Below, piece by piece: positions 8,594 through 16,653 of a stretch of 36,415 bases of DNA. The stretch comes from JAYOFM01 sp038117225. GTDB lineage: Bacteria > Pseudomonadota > Alphaproteobacteria > Rhodospirillales > Casp-alpha2. Position numbers and translations under genes: made by a program. Where the stretch lies: positions 1-36,415 of the forward strand of contig JAYOFM010000018.1 of the NCBI GenBank assembly GCA_038117225.1, given 5' to 3'. Under the pieces are notes generated by a model. The model saw only the letters and a program-made list of their open reading frames with translations. It made no database searches and was not told the origin of the DNA. Position 1 is the first letter of the stretch. Each line of letters starts with the position of its first letter.

Positions 8594-8803
8594 ATGCCAA
8601 CCGGATCAGTTAAGTGGTTCAACCCGACCAAGGGTTACGGATTCATTGAGCCCGAGGACGGCTCCAAAGACGCCTTCGTTCATATCTCCGCCGTGGAGAA
8701 GGCCGGCCTATCGACCCTGCGCGAAGGCCAAAAGGTCAAATATGAACTCGTTCCCGGTCAGAACGGCCGTGCCTCGGCCGAAGAGATCGTCGCCCTCGAC
8801 TGA
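8594..8803 (+). CDS. Cold-shock domain protein, CspA family
   Basis: A 69-residue single cold-shock domain. Both nucleic-acid-binding motifs are intact: KGYGFIEP (RNP1) and DAFVHISAV (RNP2), preceded by GSVKWFN. Such proteins bind single-stranded RNA or DNA and act as RNA chaperones in the cytoplasm, under cold or in general stress and stationary phase. Length is standard. It has a good ribosome site. Which Csp paralogue it is cannot be told from the sequence. Confidence 0.95.
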   Translation: MPTGSVKWFNPTKGYGFIEPEDGSKDAFVHISAVEKAGLSTLREGQKVKYELVPGQNGRASAEEIVALD

Positions 8804-8898
8804 TCTCACCCCGACAACCGAAACGCCGTCCCGCCTGCCGCCCCCGGCGGCGGGGCGCGTGACGGCCGCGCTTCATCACCCGGATCGAAAGGCAACTC

Positions 8899-9093
8899 AT
8901 GGCCCGCAAGCCCAATTATAAATTCGACCGCATGGAGCGTGACCGCGCCAAGGCCGCGAAAAAGGCCGAACGCGCCAGAATAAAGGCCGAACGTGCGGAA
9001 GGCCGAACGACCGATGCCGATGGCAATGAATTGCCGGTCGACGCCGAGGGCGTGGTCACGGACAACGAAGAGTCCACCGAACCGGACCAATAA
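8899..9093 (+). CDS. Small highly charged protein of unknown function
   Basis: A 64-residue protein with two halves of opposite charge. Residues 1-36 are rich in Lys and Arg with the repeating pattern KAERARIKAERAEG, likely a charged helix. Residues 37-64 are acidic and end EESTEPDQ. The underlying DNA repeats AAGGCCGAACG three times. AAGG lies about seven bases upstream of the ATG. It sits 95 bases after the cold-shock gene, possibly on the same message. A role in nucleic-acid binding is possible from charge alone. I believe similar short proteins occur in other alphaproteobacteria but cannot check. Confidence 0.65.
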   Translation: MARKPNYKFDRMERDRAKAAKKAERARIKAERAEGRTTDADGNELPVDAEGVVTDNEESTEPDQ

Positions 9094-9100
9094 GCCCTTC

Positions 9101-9115
9101 CCCACCGCCGGTGGG
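9101..9115. terminator. Hairpin between convergent genes
   Basis: CCCACC-GCC-GGTGGG forms a perfect six-pair GC-rich stem in the 42-base gap between the small charged protein and the convergent GST gene. There is no T tract on either side, so intrinsic termination is uncertain. Confidence 0.3.
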
Positions 9116-9135
9116 ATCACAACCGTTATGATGAT

Positions 9136-9765
9136 TTACCCGACGGGCTCGATGGCTTGAACCTCGGGCTTCGAGCGCATAAAGGACGGCCGCGCTTCCA
9201 TGCGCGCGCTGAAGGCATCGAGGTTCGGATAGGGACGCCGCCATTCATTCCCCGGCATCCGCAGATCGACATAACCGAGACAACAGCCGACAGCGATATC
9301 GGCGAGCGTCATGGTCTCGCCGTGGAACCAGACGCCATCGCCAAGCAGCGCGGCGAGCGCTTGCGTGCCAGCGGTGACCTTCTCGCACTGGCGATCAATC
9401 CAATTTGTGCTTTGCATATCCGGGCGGCGGGCTTGTTCGAGAACCGTCAACACGACGGCATCGCAGATACCGTCAGCCAGGGTCTCGATCTGGCGCACCG
9501 CCAGCCGCGCCGAGGGATCGGCGGGGATCAGACGCGGTGCCGCGTCTAGAGTATCCAGGAACTCAACGATGACACTGCTGTCATAGAACACGCGACCGTC
9601 ATCAAAGGCGAGGATGGGTATCTTTCCGAGGGGATTGAGCGACGGCGCCACCGTGTTCGCGTTCCATGGCACGTCCACCACTTCGTCAAAATCGATCCGC
9701 TTCTCGTGCAACGCCACACGAACCTTGCGGGCGAAGGGGCTGGGCGACGCGATGACGAGCTTCAC
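9136..9765 (-). CDS. Glutathione S-transferase family protein
   Basis: A 209-residue two-domain GST. The N-terminal thioredoxin fold has SPSPFARKVR (activating Ser/Thr region), NPLGKIPIL with the cis-Pro, and DSSVIVEFLD, which binds the gamma-glutamyl part of glutathione. The helical C-terminal domain includes TLADIAVGCCLGYVDLR. The family conjugates or reduces electrophiles with glutathione; the substrate is unknown. The start is GTG 9765, seven bases after the oxygenase stop and with GGG just upstream, so it is translationally tied to that gene. An intact GST, unlike the broken one at 19058. Confidence 0.9.
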   Translation of the reverse strand: MKLVIASPSPFARKVRVALHEKRIDFDEVVDVPWNANTVAPSLNPLGKIPILAFDDGRVFYDSSVIVEFLDTLDAAPRLIPADPSARLAVRQIETLADGICDAVVLTVLEQARRPDMQSTNWIDRQCEKVTAGTQALAALLGDGVWFHGETMTLADIAVGCCLGYVDLRMPGNEWRRPYPNLDAFSARMEARPSFMRSKPEVQAIEPVG

Positions 9766-9772
9766 GGCGCCC

Positions 9773-10567
9773 TTATTCAGCCGCTTGGCGGGGGACCGTC
9801 AGCAGGCAATCGTCGTCGAGCGCTTCGAGCGGCGTGAAATCCCTGTGAGCGATCCATTCGGCGCGCTGGAATTTTCGGATGTGATTGGTGACGTTGTTGT
9901 AACTGATATAGACGATCAGCCGATCCCATGGCGACATGTTGGGCGGCGAGCCATGGACCAGGCAACCGTGGAAGAAGAAACCGGTACCAGGCGGTCCCTT
10001 CGGCGCCACGATGCCACCCCGCTCAATAAGTTGGGCGATCAGCGCATTGTCGAGCGTCCACAAGGGATAACTGGTCGAGGTCAGATCATGGTCGGCGTCG
10101 AGCACGCCCAATTTGTGCGACTGCGGGATCAGGTAGAGCGGACCATTGAATTCGTTGACCTCGTCGAGGAACACGGCGAGGTTCATGGCGTTGGCATCCG
10201 GCATGTCGTCGTCGCGTTTCCAGGTGCCGTAGTCCTGATGCCACTGCCAGACGTCGCCGTCGAACGCCGCCTTGCCGTTGAGCTTGAACTGATGCACGTA
10301 AACCTGGCCCGACAGCATCTGCTCGGCTGGCTCGAGGATGCGGGGATGGCGAACGAAACGCCGAAAGACCTCGTTGTACGTATGGCTGGCGAACGCAGTC
10401 CGCACCGCCTTGCCGTTCTTCTCGTGCCAGACTTCGTCGCGCGTTTCATTGAAAATGGCGGGGATTTCGCCCTTCATGATCGCCACTTCCTCGGCCGAAA
10501 ACAGGTCCGGCACGATGATGTAGCCCTCGTCCTTGAATTGACGCAACTGGTCGTCGTTCAGCAACAT
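9773..10567 (-). CDS. Phytanoyl-CoA dioxygenase (PhyH) family protein
   Basis: A 264-residue 2-oxoglutarate/Fe(II) oxygenase. The iron triad is visible: H110 and D112 in WHQDYGTW and H205 in CLVHGSPPN, with a following Arg (MSPWDR) as likely 2-oxoglutarate contact. The N-terminus (LNDDQLRQFKDEGYIIVPDLF) is typical of PhyH/ectoine-hydroxylase-like proteins. Substrates in this family are diverse and cannot be predicted. ATG 10567 is chosen because GGAG lies eight bases upstream; an in-frame GTG three codons earlier overlaps that site. It follows the TPR/GT9 gene by 25 bases and precedes the GST by seven. Confidence 0.9.
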   Translation of the reverse strand: MLLNDDQLRQFKDEGYIIVPDLFSAEEVAIMKGEIPAIFNETRDEVWHEKNGKAVRTAFASHTYNEVFRRFVRHPRILEPAEQMLSGQVYVHQFKLNGKAAFDGDVWQWHQDYGTWKRDDDMPDANAMNLAVFLDEVNEFNGPLYLIPQSHKLGVLDADHDLTSTSYPLWTLDNALIAQLIERGGIVAPKGPPGTGFFFHGCLVHGSPPNMSPWDRLIVYISYNNVTNHIRKFQRAEWIAHRDFTPLEALDDDCLLTVPRQAAE

Positions 10568-10592
10568 GATCGGCACTCCGCAAAGGCAGTCA

Positions 10593-12362
10593 TCATACCT
10601 TGGTATTACGCCCGAGTTCGGCCGTCAACGCCGCCACCGCACCGGCCCAATCGCCGAGCGCGGATTGGCGGAAGAGCCGCGCCGTCGGGTACCAGGGGCT
10701 GTCGTCGCGATCTTCCAGCCAGCGCCACTCCGCCACGTGCGGCAGCAATATCGATACCGGCTTGCCGAGGGCGCCGGCCAGATGCGCCATCGCTGTGTCA
10801 CAGGCGATTACGTGGTCCAATTCGGCGATCACCGCGGCGGCATCGGCGAAATCGACAAAGGCCGATGCCGGATCATCCAACCGCGAGCCAAGGCCGAGCC
10901 GTTCGATGTCATCACGACCCCCGTCCCGTTGTAGTGAGATAAAGCGCGCCTCGGACAGATCGAATAGCGGCAGAAAAGGCTCCAGGCCGGGCGAACGAAC
11001 CCGGTCCCGTGGATGATCCGGGCTGCCCTTCCAGGCGATACCGATACGCGGCAACGGTTCCGCATCTTCGTCGCCTCGCCACCGTTCAACGGCGGCGGCC
11101 GGCACAGTCAAATACGGAACATCGCTGGGAATGGTATCAAGGTCCGTCGTGAAAACGCCGGGTAGACTCATTAGCGGTATCTGGGCGTCGTGCGGTGGCA
11201 AGGGAGTACCCGACGCAACGACCAGGTCGACGCCCTCGGCCGTCTCCAACAGATCAACCAATGGTGAAGGGCACTCAACGATCAGGCGGCCCACCCGTTG
11301 ACGGACCAATGGCAGATAACGGGCGAACTGAACGGTATCGCCATAGCCCTGTTCCGCCGTTACCAGCACCGTCATTCGTGGCGCCGAACGTCCGTCCCAG
11401 CGCGGCGACGAATTCGCTCGCTTTAACCCGGCGAAACGCGCCGTCTTCCATCGCCATTCGAATTCCGACCATCCCTCGGCGAAGCGCCCGATCTGCAACA
11501 GCAGCATGGCGCGATTGCGATGCACTTCAGCGTCTTCGGCATCACGCACGAGAGCGGCATCGTAAGCCGCCAACGCCGCCTCGGTCTGCCCCGTCTCCTG
11601 CAAGGCAACACCGAGATTGCCATGCGCGGTGGCGCTATCCGGGACCAGGTGAATGGCCCGTCGGTAGCAGGCGACGGCGGTTTGGAATTCGCAGCCCTGG
11701 CGAGCCAGATTACCGAGATTCACGTGGGCCTCGACCAGCCCACCATCGAGGTCGAGGGCTCGGCGATAGTTGTCCGCCGCCGCCACCGTGTCGCCTTGCG
11801 CCTGCATCAGAATGCCGAGACCAAGCCAGGCGCCGGCGAGGTTGGCATCATGAGAAATGGCGGCACGAAGAGCATCTTCCGCGCCGGCCGCATCGGGTCC
11901 GTCCATGCCTTGATAGGCGAGCCCCAGGTTAAGGTGTGCTTCCGCCATCGACGGATCCAGTTCAAGCGCCCGGTGGGCACGGGTCCGCGCCGCCGCGTAA
12001 TCGCCGAGCGCCACCAACGCCGCCGCCAAATCCGAGTGCACGTCCGCCTGATCCGGCGCCAGGACCAAGGCTTCCCGATAGGCGGTAACGGCTTCCCCGT
12101 CTTGGCCGAAAGCACGTAACACCCGGCCAAGATTCGTATGATATAGCGCCACCTTGGGATCAATTTTGATGGCTTGGGAAATTTTCGTGATCGCTTCCTC
12201 GTGCGAGCCCCGTTGGTGATCGATCAATCCCATGAGATGCAGCGCATCCGCGCACGCCGGAACGATATCCAGAATATCCTGGTAGACCGCCGCCGCCGCA
12301 TCCAGGTTGCCCGCCTGATGAAGCGCCATGCCGCGGCGAAGGGATTCTGAAATATCGACCAT
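10593..12362 (-). CDS. TPR protein with C-terminal GT9 glycosyltransferase-like domain
   Basis: A 589-residue protein. Residues about 1-300 are a run of some eight tetratricopeptide repeats with the W/G/Y/A/P pattern, for example DPSMAEAHLNLGLAYQG and PDSATAHGNLGVALQETG. The C-terminal half resembles heptosyltransferase-type GT9 domains: TAEQGYGDTVQFARYLPLV, IGIAWKGSPDHPRD and DTAMAHLAGALGKPVSILLP. Such fusions are common in alphaproteobacteria and planctomycetes and may modify surface polymers or proteins; the acceptor is unknown. ATG 12362 is used; GTG 12380 is an in-frame alternative. First gene of the operon with the PhyH protein and GST. Confidence 0.85.
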   Translation of the reverse strand: MVDISESLRRGMALHQAGNLDAAAAVYQDILDIVPACADALHLMGLIDHQRGSHEEAITKISQAIKIDPKVALYHTNLGRVLRAFGQDGEAVTAYREALVLAPDQADVHSDLAAALVALGDYAAARTRAHRALELDPSMAEAHLNLGLAYQGMDGPDAAGAEDALRAAISHDANLAGAWLGLGILMQAQGDTVAAADNYRRALDLDGGLVEAHVNLGNLARQGCEFQTAVACYRRAIHLVPDSATAHGNLGVALQETGQTEAALAAYDAALVRDAEDAEVHRNRAMLLLQIGRFAEGWSEFEWRWKTARFAGLKRANSSPRWDGRSAPRMTVLVTAEQGYGDTVQFARYLPLVRQRVGRLIVECPSPLVDLLETAEGVDLVVASGTPLPPHDAQIPLMSLPGVFTTDLDTIPSDVPYLTVPAAAVERWRGDEDAEPLPRIGIAWKGSPDHPRDRVRSPGLEPFLPLFDLSEARFISLQRDGGRDDIERLGLGSRLDDPASAFVDFADAAAVIAELDHVIACDTAMAHLAGALGKPVSILLPHVAEWRWLEDRDDSPWYPTARLFRQSALGDWAGAVAALTAELGRNTKV

Positions 12363-12486
12363 CGCCGCCGACCCTAACACTTATCGTCGATGTGGAAACC
12401 AGGCCACCTGATAGATTGCTCTGGAAGCGGCCGCGCCGCCCCGGCATAATCCGCCATCAACGATATTCAACAACGGAAACAATCCC

Positions 12487-13854
12487 ATGACGCCACGCGA
12501 GGTCAAGTCAGCAGCCGATGCCAAATCCCTCGTCGAACAACGCGGCCTCGATCACGTCAAGGTTGGCGTCTTCGACATCGACGGTATCCTGCGCGGCAAA
12601 TATATGTCCCGCGATAAATTTCTGTCGTCGCTGGAGAAAGGCTTCGGTTTCTGCGATGTGCTCGTCGGTTGGGATTCCAATGACCAGCTTTATGACAACG
12701 TCAGCGTCACCGGTTGGCATACCGGCTACCCCGATGCCATGGTGCGCGTGTTGCCGGAAAGCTGTCGCGAGATCGCCTGGGAAGATGGCATGTTGTTCTT
12801 CCTTAGCGAGTTCACCGGCAAACACGAAGAGGTCTGTTCACGCGGGACCCTGCGCCGCGTGCTCGCACAGGCCGACGCCATGGGCTTCGACGTGCTGGCC
12901 GGAATTGAATACGAGATCTTTTTCTTCGAGGAAACGCCGCACAGCGTGCGCGAGAAGAACTATCGCGATCTGAAACCCATTCAGCCGGGATGGTTCGGCT
13001 ACTCGGTGCTGCGCAATACCACGGAAAGCGACCTCTACCAGGACCTGCTGTCCGGCTGCACCCTGATGGACCTGCCGATCGAAGGCCTGCACGAGGAAAC
13101 CGGACCGGGCGTGCTGGAAGTCGCGTTGACCGTCGACGACGCGCTCGCCGCCGCCGATAAGGCCGCGCTGTTCAAGACTTTCTGCAAGATCGCGGCGCAG
13201 AAACGCGGTCTGATGGCCACCTTCATGGCACGCTGGTCACAAGATTGGCCGGGGCAGTCGGGGCACATCCACATGTCGTTGCGAAAGAAGTCCGGCGAAC
13301 CCGTGTTTCACGATCCGAGTCAGCCCGGCAATATGTCCGAAACCATGCGTCACTTTATTGGCGGGCAACAGAAACTGATGCCGGCGTGGCTGGCCATGAT
13401 CGCGTCCACGGTCAACAGCTACACCCGCCTGGTACCCGGCTTTTGGGCACCAACCGACGCGAGTTGGGGTATCGATAACCGCACCTGCGCGCTGCGCGCC
13501 ATTTCCGGCAGCGCCAACGCGCAACGGGTCGAGTACCGGATTGCCGCCGCCGATGCCAATCCCTATCTGTCGTTGGCCGCCGCCATCGGCTCCGGTCTGT
13601 GGGGCATTGAGAACAAGATTGAACCGGAAGCCCCCGTCGTCGGCAACGCCTATGACATGAAATTCCCCAAGCGCCTGAACCTGCCGGCGACCCTGTTCGA
13701 GGCCGCCGGGCGCCTGCGAGCATCAAAACCGGCACGCGAGACCTTCGGCGACACCTTCGTCGACCACTTCGCCGCCAGCCGCGAGTGGGAGGAACGTGAG
13801 TTCCGCCGCCACATCACGGATTGGGAAATGGAACGTTATTTTGAGATCATTTAG
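12487..13854 (+). CDS. Glutamine-synthetase-like gamma-glutamylamide ligase
   Basis: A 455-residue glutamine synthetase-fold enzyme. Active-site motifs are present: GIEYEIFFFE, EETGPGVLEVAL, SGHIHMSL, NRTCALR and RVEYRIAAADANPYL. The adenylylation loop of housekeeping GlnA (NLYDLP) is absent and the N-terminus has DIDGILRGKY instead. That fits the PuuA/GlnA-like ligases that join glutamate to an amine using ATP. The neighbouring aldehyde and alcohol dehydrogenases support a catabolic role on a polyamine, ethanolamine or similar amine; the actual amine is inference. The start has GGAAAC about eight bases upstream. The protein ends WEMERYFEII, characteristic of this branch. Confidence 0.85.
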   Translation: MTPREVKSAADAKSLVEQRGLDHVKVGVFDIDGILRGKYMSRDKFLSSLEKGFGFCDVLVGWDSNDQLYDNVSVTGWHTGYPDAMVRVLPESCREIAWEDGMLFFLSEFTGKHEEVCSRGTLRRVLAQADAMGFDVLAGIEYEIFFFEETPHSVREKNYRDLKPIQPGWFGYSVLRNTTESDLYQDLLSGCTLMDLPIEGLHEETGPGVLEVALTVDDALAAADKAALFKTFCKIAAQKRGLMATFMARWSQDWPGQSGHIHMSLRKKSGEPVFHDPSQPGNMSETMRHFIGGQQKLMPAWLAMIASTVNSYTRLVPGFWAPTDASWGIDNRTCALRAISGSANAQRVEYRIAAADANPYLSLAAAIGSGLWGIENKIEPEAPVVGNAYDMKFPKRLNLPATLFEAAGRLRASKPARETFGDTFVDHFAASREWEEREFRRHITDWEMERYFEII

Positions 13855-13940
13855 AAATCGGGCGATTGATCCGAAAGATCTAAAAATACGTAGTGTCCGA
13901 GGGAAACCCCACTCAACCAGGATAAAGTGAGAATGGGATC

Positions 13941-14609
13941 ATGTTGACACGCAGACAATGGATCAACCGCGTCGCCGCCACCAGCTTCGCGGCGACGGCG
14001 GCACTCGCCGCCCGCGGCCGTCACGCCGTCGCGGCGACGGCAGAAGCCACCGACACCCCTGTCGCTGGCAAGGTGACAAAGCTAAAGGGGTCGGCATTGG
14101 CGATTCAGGATGCGCTGCCCCGGGTCCTCGCGCTCGGCAGTGAAGTCCTGACCGGCGACGTCATTTCCACCGGCAAGGGGGCGCGCCTGGAAATGCAGAT
14201 GATCGACGGCACGCAAACGACCCTGGGCGAACGGACCCAGTTCGTGGTCGTCGATTTCGTCTTCCGCGACAAGGATTCCAACGCCGCGTTGCGCCTCCTG
14301 GAAGGTGCCTTCAAGGTGACCAGCGGCAAGATCATGGAAACCGCCGACGCCAGCTTCGTGGTCGATACGCCGACCGCCACGATCGGCATCCGCGGCACCA
14401 CCTTCTGGGGCGGTACCTTGGACAAGAATTTCGAGGTCGCGCTGCTTGCCGGCAAGGGCGTCTATGTGGAAACCAAGGCCGGCCGCGTCGATCTAAGCAA
14501 GATCGGCGACGGTACCATGGTCCTCGCCGGTGACAAGGCGCCAACCGCGCCGACCTCGTGGCCGGCGGGCAAAGTCGCCCGCGCCGTCGCCACCGTCGAC
14601 TTTGGCTAG
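13941..14609 (+). CDS. Exported FecR-domain protein, Tat-type signal
   Basis: A 222-residue protein with an N-terminal TRRQWINRVAATSFAATAALAARG stretch split here as a twin-arginine region (residues 3-8) and a hydrophobic Ala-rich segment, consistent with Tat export. The FecR domain covers about residues 45-160, with the hallmarks TGKGARLEMQMIDGTQTTLGE and TPTATIGIRGTTFW. Classical FecR proteins signal to ECF sigma factors, but no sigma factor or TonB receptor is present. It is one of the stand-alone periplasmic FecR proteins of unknown ligand. It lies between the ligase and the aldehyde dehydrogenase and ends four bases before the latter. Confidence 0.8.
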   Translation: MLTRRQWINRVAATSFAATAALAARGRHAVAATAEATDTPVAGKVTKLKGSALAIQDALPRVLALGSEVLTGDVISTGKGARLEMQMIDGTQTTLGERTQFVVVDFVFRDKDSNAALRLLEGAFKVTSGKIMETADASFVVDTPTATIGIRGTTFWGGTLDKNFEVALLAGKGVYVETKAGRVDLSKIGDGTMVLAGDKAPTAPTSWPAGKVARAVATVDFG

Positions 14610-14613
14610 CTGA

Positions 14614-16005
14614 ATGAACGATGGCATCCGCACCGTCAGCCCCGTTGACGGCTCGCTGTATGTGGAGCGGCCCTTCGCCACCGATGCCGGTATCGCCAGG
14701 GCACTCAGTACAGCCGTGGCGGCGCAACGATCGTGGCGGACGACACCACTTGCCGAACGCATCGCCATCCTTGAACGCGCCGTCGATCACGTCGTTGCGC
14801 TGAAGGAGACACTGGGGGAAGAAATCACCTGGCAGATGGGCCGCCCGATCCGCTATGCCAGCGGCGAAATCGGCGGTTTCGAGGAGCGCGCCCGCCACAT
14901 GCTGGCCATCGCGCCGGACGCCCTGGCCGACGCGGCGACGGCGGAAAAGGCTGGCTTCACCCGTTTCATCCGCAAGGCGCCCCTCGGCGTCGTCTTTGTC
15001 ATTGCGCCATGGAATTACCCCTGGCTGACCTCGGTCAACGCGATTATCCCCGCACTCGCCGCTGGTAACGCCGTCATCCTCAAACATTCGGCGCAGACGC
15101 CCCTGGTCGCGGAACGATATGCCGAGGCATGTGACGCCGCCGGACTGCCCAAGGGCGTGTTTCAAACCCTCCATCTCGGCCACGCGGCGACGGAACGGCT
15201 GATCAAGGCCCCGGACGTGGGTTTCGTCGCCTTCACCGGATCTGTGCCCGGCGGCGAGATGGTCGAACGCGCGACCGCCGGCCGGTTCATCGGTGTCGGC
15301 CTCGAGCTCGGTGGCAAGGACCCGGCATACGTGCGCGCCGATGCCAATCTCGATCACGCTATCGAGAACCTCGTCGACGGCGCCTTCTTCAATTCCGGCC
15401 AATCGTGCTGCGGGATCGAACGCATCTATGTGGATGAAGCGGTATTCGACCGATTCATCGACGGCTTCGCCGCGTTGACCCGGCAGTACGTGCTCGACAA
15501 TCCGACGAAACAGGAGACCACGCTTGGCCCGATGGTCAAGGCAAGCGCCGCCGATTTTGTGCGCGGACAAATCGCCGAGGCGGTGGCCGCTGGCGCTCGG
15601 GCACTGATCGATCCCGCCGGATTCGCCGCCGACGCTCCCGGCTCACCTTATCTGGCGCCGCAGGTGCTGGTTGACGTGAATCACGGCATGGGCGTCATGA
15701 CCGAGGAAAGCTTCGGCCCCGTGGTCGGCATCATGGCCGTCGACGGCGACGAAGAGGCCGTCGCGATGATGAACGATTCTTCCTTTGGGCTGACCGCCTC
15801 AGTGTGGACACGCGACGCAGAGGCGGCGATGCGCATCGGTGACGCCGTCGATACCGGCACATGGTTCATGAATCGCTGTGACTATCTGGATCCGGCGCTG
15901 GCGTGGACCGGAGTCAAGCAATCCGGTCGAGGCTGCACACTTTCGCCGCTCGGCTATGAACACCTGACACGGCCCAAGTCTTTTCACTTGAGAACGGAAG
16001 TATAG
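14614..16005 (+). CDS. NAD(P)-dependent aldehyde dehydrogenase
   Basis: A 463-residue ALDH. Visible are APWNYPWLTSVNAIIPALAAGN (cofactor region), the general-base Glu in LELGGKDP, the nucleophile C265 in NSGQSCCGIE, and EESFGPVVGIM. The C-terminus has YLDPALAWTGVKQSGRGCTLS. It is distinct from PhnY. The substrate is not evident; with the glutamine-synthetase-like ligase and iron alcohol dehydrogenase nearby, a gamma-glutamyl amino-aldehyde is a reasonable guess. The start at ATG 14614 is four bases after fecR and lacks an obvious ribosome site, suggesting coupled translation. Confidence 0.92.
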   Translation: MNDGIRTVSPVDGSLYVERPFATDAGIARALSTAVAAQRSWRTTPLAERIAILERAVDHVVALKETLGEEITWQMGRPIRYASGEIGGFEERARHMLAIAPDALADAATAEKAGFTRFIRKAPLGVVFVIAPWNYPWLTSVNAIIPALAAGNAVILKHSAQTPLVAERYAEACDAAGLPKGVFQTLHLGHAATERLIKAPDVGFVAFTGSVPGGEMVERATAGRFIGVGLELGGKDPAYVRADANLDHAIENLVDGAFFNSGQSCCGIERIYVDEAVFDRFIDGFAALTRQYVLDNPTKQETTLGPMVKASAADFVRGQIAEAVAAGARALIDPAGFAADAPGSPYLAPQVLVDVNHGMGVMTEESFGPVVGIMAVDGDEEAVAMMNDSSFGLTASVWTRDAEAAMRIGDAVDTGTWFMNRCDYLDPALAWTGVKQSGRGCTLSPLGYEHLTRPKSFHLRTEV

Positions 16006-16015
16006 AGACTCCGCC

Positions 16016-16636
16016 ATGCCGCTTGCCGAGTGGATTACCTTTGTCGTCATCTGGGCCGGATTGATTGCCCTGCCCGGCCCCAGCATTGCCTATGAGGTCG
16101 CTATCGGCAGCCGGCGCGGTGACCGCGCGGCCGTGGTCGCGGCCTTCGGCTTCGCCGCCGCTGTTGTGGTCTACGTGGTACTGGTCGGCATCGGCCTGAT
16201 CGCCCTACTCGCGGCATCCAACGAGGCCTTCGAGGTCGTCCGCTGGATCGGCGTCGGCTACCTGTTTTACCTCGGTTACCGGGCCTGGACGGCGGACGCC
16301 AAGCTGCTCGCCGACGCACCGCTGGATGTCGGCGAGGCCGGTGGCATCGCGGCGCGGGCAGCGCTGACGGCGCTCACCAATCCCAAGTCGGTGCTGTCCT
16401 ATGCGCTGGTTTATCCGCCGTTCATGGCGACGGGAGACGATCCCACGACGGCGCTGATCGTGCTTTCGCTGACCTCGATCGTGCTGTGCCTCATCATCTA
16501 TACCGCTTACGGCATGCTCGGTAGCCGTCTCGGGCGCGTCATTCGCACGAAACGCCAAGCGCGCATCCGCAACCGCGTCGTCGCCGCCATATTCGTCGGC
16601 GCTGGCGCCGCCCTCGCCGCCGCAGAACGTCGTTAA
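16016..16636 (+). CDS. LysE/RhtB-family exporter
   Basis: A 206-residue inner-membrane protein with about six hydrophobic segments. The family motif ALPGPSIAYEVAIGSRRG is near the N-terminus, followed by WIGVGYLFYLGYRAW and TNPKSVLSYALVYPPF. Members export amino acids or related small molecules using the proton gradient. The substrate is unknown, perhaps an amino acid or amine released by the surrounding catabolic genes. It sits ten bases after the aldehyde dehydrogenase and 17 before the alcohol dehydrogenase. Confidence 0.9.
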   Translation: MPLAEWITFVVIWAGLIALPGPSIAYEVAIGSRRGDRAAVVAAFGFAAAVVVYVVLVGIGLIALLAASNEAFEVVRWIGVGYLFYLGYRAWTADAKLLADAPLDVGEAGGIAARAALTALTNPKSVLSYALVYPPFMATGDDPTTALIVLSLTSIVLCLIIYTAYGMLGSRLGRVIRTKRQARIRNRVVAAIFVGAGAALAAAERR

Positions 16637-16653
16637 CAAGGGGACCCGCCACG

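Noticed and set aside
8839..8857. Hairpin CGCCCC-N7-GGGGCG after the cold-shock gene as a terminator
   Set aside because: No T tract, and the small charged gene just downstream may be on the same transcript.
9614..10942. Long plus-strand frame across the PhyH and TPR/GT9 genes
   Set aside because: The minus-strand genes have full catalytic motifs and ribosome sites; the plus frame has none.
14332..15570. Long open frame antisense to the FecR and aldehyde dehydrogenase genes
   Set aside because: The plus strand encodes clear conserved proteins; long antisense frames are expected at this GC content.
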